Assembly (NCBI GenBank): GCA_032622095.1
Contig: CP136063.1
Location: forward strand, 30,382,987 to 30,446,986
Length of the DNA stretch: 64,000 bases
Source of the DNA: Siphonodentalium dalli
Lineage: Eukaryota > Mollusca > Scaphopoda > Gadilida > Siphonodentaliidae
Direction: 5' to 3'
The notes beneath the pieces are model-generated. The model made no database searches, was not told the origin of the DNA, and saw only the letters and a program-made list of their open reading frames with translations. Below, one piece after another: positions 12,195 to 23,137 of the stretch (the stretch's first letter is position 1; each line of letters begins with the position of its first letter). A program made the position numbers and the translations under genes.

Positions 12195-12705
12195 TTAAAG
12201 GTACTCAATCCGATTAAGCACCCCTAACTTTCTTTTTCTTTGGCTCTTGACGTTTATAATTTTCTCGAGATGTGTACTAATAATTGCCACAGAAACACTT
12301 GTTCAGACGGACGAAGATGGATAACTCTGGTTGGTTGGTTAGGGTTTATCGTCGTTCTAGTCGCACACGACACACACACGACGTTGTCAATTTTACGGGT
12401 GGAGGAAAGACCACGCAGAGGCTTAATTTCACCGGGAAATCTCCCCACTGCGTGTAGAAACCACCGACCCCCGGAAGGCAACTGACAAACTTGCTCAGAT
12501 ACACGATTCCGGTTACCCTCCCTATGACGGGGTTCGAACCAGCTTCTACAGCGCTGGACGGTATGTGACGGTGCAAACCACCTGGCACTCTATCGACTGG
12601 ACCATCGGGGGCCCCCGTATAACTCTGAACTCAAGTGGTAATAATAACGCAATTTTTACCGAGAACATTCTTTTGATGGCGTGTTCTGGGCCACAAACAA
12701 TAGAG
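12195..12705. mobile_element. TTAA-flanked MITE, family C (left part, split by a SINE)
   Basis: It begins TTAAAGGTACTCAATCCGAT, as at 63004, and is homologous to 52290-52744. A SINE sits inside it (12330-12618). Its right end is missing; after 12705 the sequence jumps to the end of a family B element. Confidence 0.65.
12330..12618 (-). mobile_element. tRNA-derived SINE, 9-bp TSD
   Basis: On the minus strand a tRNA-like head has an A-box-like segment (TGGTCCAGTCGATAGAGTG) and a B box (GGTTCGAACCC), the internal RNA polymerase III promoter. A ~190-bp body follows and the 3' tail is AACCCTAACCAACCAACC. Direct repeats ATAACTCTG at 12321-12329 and 12619-12627 flank it. The paralogous site at 63201-63209 has a single ATAACTCTG and no insert, confirming a precise target-primed insertion after the block duplicated. 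It would depend on a LINE for movement. The tRNA head is not a functional tRNA: stems are imperfect. Confidence 0.85.
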
Positions 12706-12887
12706 ATACAAAGAGATAATCCTGCTTTAACAACGACAATTTGTATTTTTGCATTCCGGTAAATTTGTCATCGTAACACTACCTCGTACTCAACAGACTT
12801 TCAAATAATGAAAAACTTGTTACCTTATTCTCCGACTCGGAGACTATAGAAACCAACAACAACATTTGGCGTACAGTACCCCTTTAA
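12706..12887. mobile_element. Chimeric MITE ends: tip of family B joined to right third of family A
   Basis: 12706-12727 reads ACAAAGAGATAATCCTGCTTTAA, the right tip of family B. It is followed directly by 12724-12887, which matches the right third of the family A element at 5925-6086 and ends CCCCTTTAA. The shared TTAA is the junction, suggesting insertion of one element at the TTAA of another, then deletion. Confidence 0.65.
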
Positions 12888-13369
12888 ATTAAAGACTTTA
12901 AAAAGCCTGACGAAGATCGTTTGTGATTATATAAATATAAATTTATTTAACTTTTAGGGAAATATGTTAGCTACTCAGAGAAATAATGTGAAGGTGGTAA
13001 AATATGTAATATTATCAATATTTTATTAGATCAGAATTATTAGGAATATTTATTATTAACAATCTTTTTAACAATAATTACTAAACCATCATTTGTTAAT
13101 CTACACTGCACGCAAATCTTTGCGCCCCTCTTCCACTTAATTTCTATCTGCTGCCTTACCTCTTTTAACTTTAGCCCAATCCCACCGTGAGTACTTCTCA
13201 TTCACGTTTGCCGCCATTGATATAGTTAGTTTTCTCATATAAACACAATAGAGCGTTTTTTTTTGTTATCGCAGTGCTGTAAATAGTTATAATTGTTGGA
13301 AGTCTCCATGTTGGAGCATTAATGGTATTTCTACTTTTTTTAGCTATGGAGCTATAGTCATCACTCCTC
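12888..13369. other. Intergenic; nothing recognised
   Basis: AT-rich, no coding or repeat signal beyond simple-sequence runs. Confidence 0.35.
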
Positions 13370-14115
13370 GTCCGTCCGTCTGCCCGTCCGTCCGTTTGTC
13401 CGTCCGTCAACTTTTTAAAAAACATCTTCTCCTCTGAAACCATCATACCGAATTGGTTCATATTTGGTGTGGATGTTTCCTAGGTGACTCTCATTCAGAT
13501 TTGTTCAAATGAGGTCACTGGGTCAAATAGTTGCGAAACTAGGGCCATAACTCTATTTCTCCACAGTAATTCTTACAACAACTTCTTGTCCATAACCATT
13601 GTGCCGATTTAGCTAATATTTGGTATGGAGGGTCCTTGGGTGACTGGTGTTCAGATTTGTTCAAATGAGGTCACCCGGTCAATTAGTTGAGAAACCAGGG
13701 CCATAACTCATAGTAATTCTTACAATGACTTCTTCTACAAAAATATTGGGCCGATTTAGCTTATAATTGGTAATGAGGGACCTTGGGTGACTGGGAATCA
13801 GATTTGTTCAAATTGGGTCACTGGGTCAATTAAGGGCAGAGCCAGGGGACATAACTCTAAAAACCAAAAAATTACATTTTTGCATTTTGATCATATTTGG
13901 TGTTTTGGTGTGGATGTTCCCTAGGTGACTGTCATTCAGATTTGTTCAAATGAGGTCACTGTGTCAAACAGTTGCGAAACCAGGGCCATAACTATATTCC
14001 TCCTTGGTAATTCTTATAACGACTTCTTGTCTAGAACCATTGTGCCGATTTAGTTTATATTTGGTATGTGGGGTCATTGAATGACTGGGGTTCAGATTTG
14101 TTCAAATAGGGGTGG
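13370..14115. repeat. Tandem array of ~155-bp units headed by a CCGTCCGT simple repeat
   Basis: It starts with a CGTCCGTCCGTC-rich tract, then about five diverged units each containing 'ATTCAGATTTGTTCAAATGAGGTCAC', a 'GAAACCAGGGCCATAACTC' phrase and 'TTTGGTATGGAGGGTC'. The ATTCAGATTTGTTCAAAT phrase falls near 13495, 13650, 13797, 13934 and 14091. This arrangement is familiar from bivalve genomes; relation to described bivalve 160-bp satellites is inference. Confidence 0.75.
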
Positions 14116-14690
14116 AGCCAGGGCCAAAATTCCCCAAAAAATAATAAAAAATTCAGGAACTTTAAGATCAATTTAACATTAAAAAAAATTATTACCCCCC
14201 CCCCCACATCACCCAGAACCCCACCCTGCCCCTAACCAACAGCATTCCACCCTATCTCATCTCCTAACTCACAGGTAAATAAAGTATTTTTTATTTAAAT
14301 AAATTAAAAAACATTTAATTAAAATTTTGAAGAACTTGTGACATTACATCTTTGTGGGGGGGGGGGGGTAGAGTAGGTACCTCTGAAATCAGGGGTTTGG
14401 GAGAAAAGATGAACAGACAGATTACAGAAATGTTAAGTAAATTCCTTATAATACTAGTATCTGTGCATTCCAATTACAAGGGCACTCTGCTTATGTAGCT
14501 ATAGGCAGAATCCCCAGGGAGTGTATTCATGTCAATCATAATTAAAATGAGATTAATGGTGTTATCAATGAAGCACCCTTGTTGTTTACATTATCACTCA
14601 GTGGTCATTAAAATCAGATTAATTTCATTTTCTCCAAGAGTGTCTGTAGAATAAGGTTCCCAGAGGGTGAATTTATGGGAAGTATCTAGC
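14116..14690. other. Intergenic with long C- and G-runs
   Basis: A run of about 10 C near 14195 and a run of about 11 G near 14356. No gene is seen. Confidence 0.35.
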
Positions 14691-15760
14691 GTCTCAAGAT
14701 CTCATTCTGCTTATGCCTCATCTTCTGGGAAGTATCTATAGTATCAAATTTACATTGTTGTTAGTTAAATTTCCCTTCTAGGAAGTTTCTGTATCCCTTA
14801 ATTTGCAGAAGATAAAATTCATGATTGAGGTTCCCAATGGGTGAACATCACCAATTTCAACTGGGGAACTTCAATCTTATTCTAGGTCTTCCATAGCAGT
14901 TGAGGGCCTTATCAGAATGAGGTCCCCAGAGGGTAAATTTTGTGATACTAACCCGCTGTGCAGGATAGCGTCACTAAATTCACCCTCTGGGGACCTCATT
15001 CTGCAAATAACAGACAGACTATTTCAAGGCTTGATTGTATAATACAGTGTGTTGCTTGAGGCCAGACATGCACAATGTTGGAACAGACATGCTTTTAATG
15101 ATGCTATCCCACACAGCGGGCTAGCATCACCATATTCACCATTTGGAAACCTCATTCTGCTTAGGCCTCATCTTCTGGGTAGTATCTATAGTATCAAATT
15201 TACATTGTTGTTAGTTAAATTTCCCTTCTAGGAAGTTTCTATATCCCCTAATTTCAGAGGATAAAATTCATAATTGAGGGGCCCAATGGGTGAACATCAC
15301 CAACTTCAACTGGGGAAATTCAATTTTATTCTAGGTCTTCCATAGCAGTTGAGGGCCTTATCAGAATGAGGTCCCCAGAGGGTGAATTTAGCGTCACTAA
15401 ATTCACCCCCTGGGGACCTCATTCTGCAAATGACAGACACACTATCACACTATTTCAAGGCTTGTTGTATAATACATTGTGTTGCTTGAGGCCAGGCATG
15501 CACAATGTAGGAACAGACACGCTTTTTGTGATGCTATCCCGCACAGCAGGCTAGCATCGCCAAATTTACCCTCTGGCGACCTCATTCTGCTTAGGCCTCA
15601 TCTTCTGGGAAGTATCTATAGTATCAAATTTACATGGTTGTTAGTTAAATTTTCCTTCTAGGAATTTTCTATATCCCCTAATTTGTAGAAGATAAAATTC
15701 ATAAATGAGATGCCCAATGGGTGAATATCACCAACTTCAACTGGGGAACTTAATTTTTAT
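14691..15760. repeat. Tandem array of ~440-bp units with internal inverted repeat
   Basis: The phrase CCTCATCTTCTGGGAAGTATC recurs at about 14717, 15166 and 15596, and the sequences between are homologous. Each unit contains an inverted pair (CAGAATGAGGTCCCCAGAGGG and its complement) near 14918/14985 and 15363/15402; in the second unit the loop has shrunk to a few bases. About 2.4 units in total. Confidence 0.75.
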
Positions 15761-16260
15761 CCTTATCAGAATTGTGAAAATGGTATCACAAAGTCAAATA
15801 AGGGCAGAGCAAGAGACTTAACTACATAGTAATTCTTAAAATATGTTTGCAAGAACTAGTTGGCTTATATAGAATCGAATGTTCTTCTTGACTGCAATTC
15901 AGATTTTGTTAATGGGGTCACCTGTTCAAATAGGGGCCAAGCGAAGGACAGTTTCCCTCTTAATATGCTTCCTTCACAAGGACCATCAGGTCTATTTGAC
16001 TGATATTTATGATATGTATGAAGGGTTCTTTGGTGCCTGGGATTCAAATTTATTCAGATGGGGTCACCAGGTTAAATAGGGTGGGACCAGGGACATAACT
16101 ATATGTCTCTATAGTAATTCTTAAAATGTCTTCTCAAGATAGTTTGGACTATTTAGCTTACATATAGTATGGAGGAATTAGGAGGATCCTTTAGTGACTG
16201 AGATTCAGATTTGTTAAAATGAGGTCAACCTGTCAAGAAATGGCAGGCTATGGGGAGTTA
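15761..16260. repeat. Degenerate copies of the 13370-14115 array
   Basis: Phrases such as GGGGTCACCTGTTCAAATAGG, GGACCAGGGACATAACTATA and GATTCAGATTTGTTAAAATGAGG continue the same unit after the 440-bp array. That array therefore probably expanded inside, or was inserted into, the 155-bp array. Confidence 0.6.
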
Positions 16261-17876
16261 ACACTTTTGTGTCTAATAAAATCATCGAAATACCAAATTC
16301 ATTAAAACATCTACCTTGGAACCACCTGACTGATTGGTCTGATATACATGTAATGTGTTTAGGTCCATGGATAATTGTGCTTCAAACATGTTTAAATGGT
16401 TTTAGAAAAAGGCGCTTGTGAGATTGGAAATTTCCAACAATTGAGAAAGTTTGAGGTGTCGGTTGTGAAATTCCAACCTAAGACTTGGGAGTCTGGATCC
16501 CGGTCGGGAGGGGACTTGTTGAGCTGGAGGAGGGGGGTGATCAGTAGTGTACAGTTGGCAATTTCAAGGTGGATTTTTACCAAGCTACATACTTGAAGTC
16601 TCTCTAGCCACATATCCTGTTTAAATCTACTTCTTTTAAAGTGATTATGAAAAGTTCTGACTGTTTTGGTCTCCAGAGTTCCAGTCTTATCAGTCTTTGC
16701 AGTCCGGTGAGCGACCCCACAGTCATTGACTGTCTTGTATATATTCATACCCTAGTTCTATATTATATAGTATATACACATTCTAGATTAGGTATCATCT
16801 ATCTTTCTAGGGTCTAGTTTCCAGACTTCACATGTAGGTTATTCAACATGATATTCGTCGGATCCATAGATGTTATCCTATATTACATGTCGCAATGTGA
16901 TTCATCACCATCGATGTATTGTATCGTGCTGTATGTTATTTTGAGAGAGAAGAGAACATTGTAATGAAAACAACTTTTCTTATTCTGCACCCCAACCAGC
17001 CCACCTGCAACTTTCAGGAGTAAAGTGAAATATATGGCTTTAAGTCTTATAGTCTATATGTAGACTGCTAGCTGGAAATATAATAGACACAGGGCTATAA
17101 TGAGCTACGTAAAAGTTAAAGGGCATATGTCGACATTACCGACATTCATATGGCATTAGCAGATTGCTGCATCCAGTAGAATGGTACTATTATAGTATCA
17201 CACTGTGTTCATGAGTGAGCCACTTAAAGGTGCAGCACCTACTGCATGCTAAAACTATAGTTTAAACAGTTTATATGTTGGCATATATCTACACGTACAT
17301 GTACATCCAAGTTATAAATTTATCTATCCCTATTTAAAAAAAAAAATAAGCTATATGTATAACACCAGCTACATGTACCTATCGCATTAATTTTCAGTTG
17401 TCCATGTCATGTAACAAATAAGCATATTTTAAACAGGTAGGGCCTACATGGATATATCATTTCATCATTCATTTGTAAGACAGTTTCTCTAACTGGGACC
17501 CACTTATAATTCCATGCAAGACTATAAATATTTTAGCAAATAATTTAATATTAAGAAGTCCATATCCATGGTACCACATTCTGACATTAATTATACAGTA
17601 CTATAGTAAGTGTTGGCAGTGGGTTAAGAAGGGGCAACTTGATGCACTGGAGAATATTTTTATATTCCATATACTCTTGACAAATATTTCAAGAAACTGG
17701 ATTTGAATTCATAATTTGATGACACTCTGTTGAGACACTTCTGACAGATGGAAGCAGGCGCCGGTAAAACAGATGCCCGAACAAAGATGTTAATTTCCGT
17801 CGCACGTCTTCTTTCATACATTTAGTTTTGTTCAACTTAAACATCGTGATTTGTCTGTCAAGCAGGCAAAACACAC
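16261..17876. other. Intergenic; nothing recognised
   Basis: Contains a 118-codon minus-strand frame (16392-16748) without recognisable domain or start context, and simple A-runs. No gene is called. Confidence 0.35.
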
Positions 17877-17878
17877 GG

Positions 17879-18134
17879 CGCCACGATAAAGGATATTGTT
17901 GGTAATATATAATTAGAGAAGCTGGTTCAATCGAAACGTTTTATATAAGACAATGACAAGATAATAAACCAAAGCACATGCGAACGCAGTAGGTGTTCGA
18001 TTGAGAAACCGAGTTAACACAGTAGGTGTTCGATTGGGAATCCAAGGAAACACAGTAGGTGTTCGATCGGGAATCTCTATACCGGACGTACCGTAACTAC
18101 GCCGAACAAGTAATGCGAACCAATGTTATGGCGC
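17879..18134 (-). repeat. 3' LTR of the 17.9-23.4 kb element
   Basis: It shares 256 bp with the other LTR without a visible difference. On the sense (minus) strand it has three direct copies of a ~33-bp unit containing TCGAACACCTACTG, then TATATAA, the order expected of U3 enhancer repeats followed by a TATA box. Confidence 0.85.
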
Positions 18135-18135
18135 A

Positions 18136-18149
18136 GCCTCTTTTCTCTT
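18136..18149 (-). promoter_or_regulatory. Polypurine tract
   Basis: On the minus strand AAGAGAAAAGAGGC lies immediately upstream of the 3' LTR, the expected plus-strand primer site. Confidence 0.7.
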
Positions 18150-18183
18150 ATAAAGGAACTTTAAAACAAATTAATTACACAAA

Positions 18184-19278
18184 TTAAACATCTTCCTCGC
18201 TGAGGACATAGTCTGACAAATATCTCGGTGGATGTTTCTCGCGAGTTGATCTTCTGGGACTACTAGTACTCTCTGTGTCTTCACACATAGAAATTTCACT
18301 TGGTATTGTTTGTGGAACTGGTGGTGGACATACTGATACAGCACTGTCTGATTCATGACACAAGTTTTCACCATCTTCATCTGGAATGCAAGTCAGAGTA
18401 TGTTTAGGAGTGTTATTGTTAAGATTGATGTCGGTGGGAACTTTGTAACACTCGCTACGTTTTAAGCGATAGGAAGAGTTCCGAAGTTGAGATCCAACAA
18501 ATTTCTTCAAGTTACACCATGAACCGTCTATGCTTGTTACTAAATACCGGTCACGGGGTTTGTGCTTGTCTCTATCTGAATATATATAAACAAGGTCACC
18601 AATCTTCATATTTGTATCAACAGGAAGTTTCCCAGATGGTGATTTTGAAATCTCACTAGCAGGATGATTCAACGATCTTTGAGCACTCTGTTGAGAAATT
18701 AAGTCACAGTCTTTAATGGGTAACTGTTCACCGGTATACTGATCACGTTGGGTCCACATTTCATTTGCCGAAAGTCCGCGTGTCCGAATTCGTGAATTCA
18801 ACTGAGAAATTGCCACTGCAAGATTAACAGAAGTGAGAATGTCAGACCGGTTATATTGACGGGCAAGCTCATTTTCTACTTCTTGTACAGCCCTTTCAGC
18901 AAAAGGATTTTTGTTACAGTTCTTTGTCCTTCCGAGCTCGATAGCTACGAGATGGCTTTTTAAGAGACTGTCCTTGCATATAGCTTGAAAGCCAGGTGCT
19001 GGATCAGTACGCACAATAGTTAATGGACCTCCAGAGGGTTTTAATTTCAGACACAACTGTAACAAGGCATTGCGCAAAGTTTCTCCACGCTCATTGTCAA
19101 TAATAATTGCATCTGTGTATGAAGTAACACATTCTCGAATTACGAAAATGAATTGTTTATTTCTTCTGAAGACGTCAGCAGCGAATGTAGAACCAATAAT
19201 ATCAGGTGGGGGCTCCTCTGAACTTTGTTTCTGTAAAGTTTTTGGTACGGATCGGAGAGAGATGCACATGCGTGGCAC
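18184..19278 (-). pseudogene. Integrase catalytic core and C-terminus, frameshifted from pol
   Basis: This frame picks up integrase where the main ORF loses it. It carries a D,D-35-E triad: first Asp in FAADVF, second in RTDPAPGF, and Glu in FAERAVQE exactly 35 residues after the second Asp. A C-terminal domain (VGDLVYIYSDRDKH-like) follows, and a basic RRSTREKHPPRYLSDY tail. The zinc-binding N-terminal HHCC part sits in the upstream ORF and ends ..CHACAS. The two frames overlap at 19140-19278, with the switch (a -1 shift) near the ATCTCTCTCC sequence around 19265. Recoding inside integrase is not usual for this family, so a 1-nt indel is the simplest explanation. The first Met is incidental. 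Confidence 0.85.
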
Positions 19279-22200
19279 TGGGCAGACACAGTTTCGATAA
19301 TATTGTCCATATCCAAAGCAAAGAAGTACCGATGTAATACCATTTTCAGCTGGTGAGCAGAAGGATGGCTTAGCTTGATATGGAGAGCAGTAGCCACACC
19401 GTCTATAAGATTGCGAGGAATAACAATACGTTCTCGGTCATGAGTTAGAGCCTGTTCGTGCTTCACGACAAGAAGACCATCTTTTGCAACTGTGACAGAG
19501 TTCAGATACCGCTTGATGTCTCGAATGTTAGTCACTTTCTTGGAAGGTCGGGTTCCCTGTGTCAAGTGAGAATGAGTACGTCGAAGGTCATAGCATTCAG
19601 ACTGAGCCTGTAACCATGTAGACCTATTCACAAAGGGAAATCTCACATCCCCAGAAAGCACATCCTGTACACTTGTTTGACGAACAACAGAATCGGCGGT
19701 TTGTTGTATGAATAAACATATGCGGCACTCAGGATTGAAACACTCTGGTGCATTTCTGCTAGCGAAATCGGACATCAAATTCACACTACCAGGTAAATGG
19801 CGAACTGATACCTGGTATCTACTGACGACTGACAGAAATGTCGACACACGCGGGCTTGCAGAAAATTCACCTCTACACAACTTCTCAAAAGCCTGTACGC
19901 ATGGCTTGCTATCGGTGAGTAAACATGTTGGATCACAAGACTGAATGATGAATGCACTGAAATGCTTTATGGCTGCCGCGATACTTAATGCTTCAATTTC
20001 ACAAGGCAGCCATCGAATTTGTTGACTTCGCACTTTAGCACTGAAGAAGCCAGCCAACATCAACTTTTTGTTGCGAAGCACATATAACGTAGCACCAATA
20101 CCATTTTGCTTCACTGAACCATCGGTCACGATCCATAAAGAGTCATCTGCTCTTGGAAGCACAATTGACTGACAAGTAGACAAATGCTTTTGTGCTACTT
20201 TGAATGAAGAACACTGGTCGTCTGACCACTTTATACACTCCTGAGAAGCTCGACCGGCAATCATCGCATCAAGTGGAGCAAGAATACGAGAACACTGAGG
20301 AATCACACGCGATAGGACTTTATATGCTCCTATGAATGACTTCAAACCTTTCACTGTGGATGGAGGCACACATGTAGTAAGCGTAGTGACACGATGTGGG
20401 CTAGCACTGAGTGAACCATTTGACCATATCCAACCGAGAATCGATGCACGTTGAGGCACAATTACTGTCTTAGCGGCAGACAGTCGCAAATCTGACTTGC
20501 TGAATGCTTGAAGAACACGGCTCCAATTCAAAAGTAGTTCCTCCAGAGAATTTCCACCACAATAGAGATCATCAGCAAGCTTAACCACCACGCCTTCCAT
20601 GAGTAGGTCACCGAGTACACGTGAAAGAAGCTCTTCAAGCGCTGTTTCGGATCCTGGCATCCCCATGGCTGACCGCATATACACTCGCACTCCGCGATAT
20701 GGTGTTACTACTCCACAGTACTTTGTAGACTCTCGAGATAGCGGAATTTGATAAAACGAGCTTGTAAGGTCTGATACAGCAATATATTTCCATTGGCCGA
20801 TAATGCGTAGTGTTGAATCAACATCAGGCATCATGGATGGCGGAGGTTTGCTGTAGCGGCCGACATCAGCGAATGCTGTCACCAGTCTGTAATTACCATT
20901 CGGCTTTTTCACCAGGAAAGATGGATTAAGGTATTCAGCTACGACACCTGCATCTTCTGGACGTTGAAAAACACCACGCTCTTCAAGCTCATCAAACTTT
21001 TGTTGAAGTTCAACGAGTTTGTCTCGCGAGTATTGCGGCACATGACCTTTTCTTTGAGGAGGCTGAACAGGGCCCATGTTGACGACTGCTTGAAATGGAC
21101 CACAGGAACCGTTATAACCAGGATAGGCAGGGTCAAATACATGATCATAATCAGAAAGTACATCCAGGAACTTCTGTTTGATCTGCGGCGAAAGAATGTT
21201 GTCAGGATCCAATTGTACGGCATCAGAATGGTTTTTGTTGGTAGAAATGACATTATTACCGGTAGATGTAGGTACTGAAGTGCCGATAGGTGAAGGTGTC
21301 ATTATATTTAAGACCTGGCATATGTGTGAGCTTTTGTGGATAGTCTTTGCTTCAGGTGTGTTGTTTACAATTCTGATAGTTCCACCTACACTGCATATCA
21401 CATCTGGTGGAGGCCAGATTTCATCAGGTTCTGGGCACTTCTGCAGGTCGGGGCGAGGTTCAACAGCGACTGTGGAATCGGCATCTATGTCATCAGGCAA
21501 TTGTAATTCAACAAACTCTCCTGGCCAAACTGTTGTTGTTGTTGGGGGACCACGCACCACGTAGGCTTCGGCACGTCGAACACGATGTGGACCCGACATA
21601 CGAGGAGGTGATCCATAGACAAATATAGTCCCATCTCCAATAATAACTTCATTTCTGGCTGGTCTAACCATTATGTCATTAACGTTCATAAACGGAACAC
21701 CGGCAAGAATGTCCACATCCAATTGGTCTACAACCAATGCTTCAAGACTGAAGGTATGGTTATCTCGAGTCAACTGTAGACGAGTTTCTCCAGTAACAGT
21801 TAGTGGGCTGCTACCGTCTGCCTGAATTGCTGATTGGCAAGATTTCGTCACTTTGAGACCTAACTGGTGAGCAACTGAAGATTTCAGCATATTAGTTTCA
21901 GCCCCCGAGTCGATGATGATGGAAACTGGGTGATGCTTGTAGTAGGCAGCCAGGAAAGGTGATTTTCGCACTTGCACTCGTCTGGTTGGAATAGTAGGAG
22001 TATTCTTGACAGTTTCACAACTGTTGTCCAATCCAGTGTTCTGTATTTGCTGACAAATTTCTTCATCATTAAAGTTATCATCAGTGATCAGGACGGACCG
22101 AGCTCTGGTCATGAACTTTTTGTCGCGTGCAGGTAGGTGAGGACACATACTCAGGAAGTGACTGAAATCAGGTCGACCAGCCTGTTGACAAAGCGGGCAG

Positions 22201-22760
22201 CATTTTTGTCTGTTACCCGATGCTGCTTGTGGGAAGACTTTTGGAGAAGCTTTCCGGTCATAGTTAGTGGTAAATGCACGCATAACTTTTGTTTCTTCTG
22301 CAGAAATGACTTCATCTATGAGAGAATCCAACGCCATCGAAATTTCGGGTTTTATTGTAGCAAGCGAGCGAGAGCGTAATTCTGTACCATAACGTTGTTT
22401 TATCAACTTAGGTAAGTCCTTGTGTAACAGTTGCAGCCATATCAGAACAATGAGGTTGTCAAGTGTCGGCGAGAGCTCTTCATCTTCATCGGGTTGAGCA
22501 CCATGGTGTGATATGCCACCATCCCGTTTCATTAGACTGTCGTCGATGAAAGCCGATAATCGTTGGAACAAGTCTTCTGGGCGTTCATCGGGGAGATGCT
22601 TGATGTTTGCGAAGTCGATGAAGTGACTGCCTGTTGACTGAAAGCCAAAATGTTGACGGATTGCCTGCCAGACGCTTTCAAGCGATGTCGAGTTTTTCAA
22701 AATGGTGTTGCGTGAAATTATTGGGCAGAAGTTGGCGATTTGACCCAGCAGCAATTCCAA
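19140..22760 (-). CDS. Ty3/gypsy-like Gag-Pol: nucleocapsid, protease, RT, RNase H, integrase N-terminus
   Basis: A 1206-codon frame continuing from gag after an in-frame TAA; its first codon is TTG, not a real start. Residues 1-180 are helical gag; 187-206 hold a zinc finger of the form CPLC..H..C; the aspartic protease motif IDSGAETN is near residue 284. RT follows (VSDLTSSFYQIPL, AMGMPGSE), with the catalytic box reading LADD instead of the usual YxDD. Then come the gypsy-type connection (GLKSFIGAYKVLSRVIP), RNase H (VTDGSVKQNGIGATL) and an integrase HHCC zinc domain (HPSAHQL, CHAC). The last ~35 residues are frameshifted nonsense; the catalytic core continues at 18184-19278. The product would be processed into virus-like-particle proteins. 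The LADD variant is unusual. Confidence 0.85.
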   Translation of the reverse strand: MELLLGQIANFCPIISRNTILKNSTSLESVWQAIRQHFGFQSTGSHFIDFANIKHLPDERPEDLFQRLSAFIDDSLMKRDGGISHHGAQPDEDEELSPTLDNLIVLIWLQLLHKDLPKLIKQRYGTELRSRSLATIKPEISMALDSLIDEVISAEETKVMRAFTTNYDRKASPKVFPQAASGNRQKCCPLCQQAGRPDFSHFLSMCPHLPARDKKFMTRARSVLITDDNFNDEEICQQIQNTGLDNSCETVKNTPTIPTRRVQVRKSPFLAAYYKHHPVSIIIDSGAETNMLKSSVAHQLGLKVTKSCQSAIQADGSSPLTVTGETRLQLTRDNHTFSLEALVVDQLDVDILAGVPFMNVNDIMVRPARNEVIIGDGTIFVYGSPPRMSGPHRVRRAEAYVVRGPPTTTTVWPGEFVELQLPDDIDADSTVAVEPRPDLQKCPEPDEIWPPPDVICSVGGTIRIVNNTPEAKTIHKSSHICQVLNIMTPSPIGTSVPTSTGNNVISTNKNHSDAVQLDPDNILSPQIKQKFLDVLSDYDHVFDPAYPGYNGSCGPFQAVVNMGPVQPPQRKGHVPQYSRDKLVELQQKFDELEERGVFQRPEDAGVVAEYLNPSFLVKKPNGNYRLVTAFADVGRYSKPPPSMMPDVDSTLRIIGQWKYIAVSDLTSSFYQIPLSRESTKYCGVVTPYRGVRVYMRSAMGMPGSETALEELLSRVLGDLLMEGVVVKLADDLYCGGNSLEELLLNWSRVLQAFSKSDLRLSAAKTVIVPQRASILGWIWSNGSLSASPHRVTTLTTCVPPSTVKGLKSFIGAYKVLSRVIPQCSRILAPLDAMIAGRASQECIKWSDDQCSSFKVAQKHLSTCQSIVLPRADDSLWIVTDGSVKQNGIGATLYVLRNKKLMLAGFFSAKVRSQQIRWLPCEIEALSIAAAIKHFSAFIIQSCDPTCLLTDSKPCVQAFEKLCRGEFSASPRVSTFLSVVSRYQVSVRHLPGSVNLMSDFASRNAPECFNPECRICLFIQQTADSVVRQTSVQDVLSGDVRFPFVNRSTWLQAQSECYDLRRTHSHLTQGTRPSKKVTNIRDIKRYLNSVTVAKDGLLVVKHEQALTHDRERIVIPRNLIDGVATALHIKLSHPSAHQLKMVLHRYFFALDMDNIIETVSAQCHACASLSDPYQKLYRNKVQRSPHLILLVLHSLLTSSEEINNSFS

Positions 22761-23000
22761 TTATGTGACCTTTTGTGCAGCTGTTCGACGAGTGGCTGCT
22801 GCTATGGCATCACCATCATTAGTAAACCCACGAGAAGGATCGGCACGTGTCTTCTTACCCCATTTCACACCATCAACCAAAAAGGTTGCAAAATTTGCAT
22901 CTAATGACAATGTATAGTGGATGTTAGCTTTCCAACTTTCGAAGGAAGTCACGCTTTCGTCTTTTGTTAGGCACCATTGTTTCGGCGCACGACATGCCAT
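22761..23000 (-). pseudogene. Gag N-terminus, ended by an in-frame TAA
   Basis: From the ATG at 23000 (MACRAPKQW; an upstream ATG at 23021 adds seven residues) a gag matrix/capsid-like segment ([25 protein letters not shown]) runs to TAA at 22761-22763. The same frame reopens immediately downstream, with sequence that continues gag, so a single nonsense codon interrupts the polyprotein. Either it is a point mutation or the codon is read through; the rest of the element also carries a frameshift, which favours decay. Confidence 0.75.
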
Positions 23001-23119
23001 TGTCCTTGATCGATTTTGCACGACACCGTTTAGTCGGGAACCACTTCGAACGTGAAAACGATTAACTCTTCAAGATTAAATAAAACCACGTGTAGCCGGC
23101 GTAAATTCCGCGTGTGAGT

Positions 23120-23137
23120 CCGTTGAAGCTGCCACCA
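23120..23137 (-). promoter_or_regulatory. Candidate primer binding site
   Basis: Directly downstream of the 5' LTR on the minus strand the sequence reads TGGTGGCAGCTTCAACGG, starting with the TGG that pairs with a tRNA CCA end. The priming tRNA was not identified. Confidence 0.5.

Noticed and set aside
12519-12618. tRNA gene (minus strand, GGTTCGAACC box)
   Set aside because: Only the promoter boxes are tRNA-like; stems are imperfect, and it is followed by a SINE body and flanked by a TSD.
16392-16748. 118-codon minus-strand frame
   Set aside because: No domain, no start context, no paralogue in the window; length is possible by chance.
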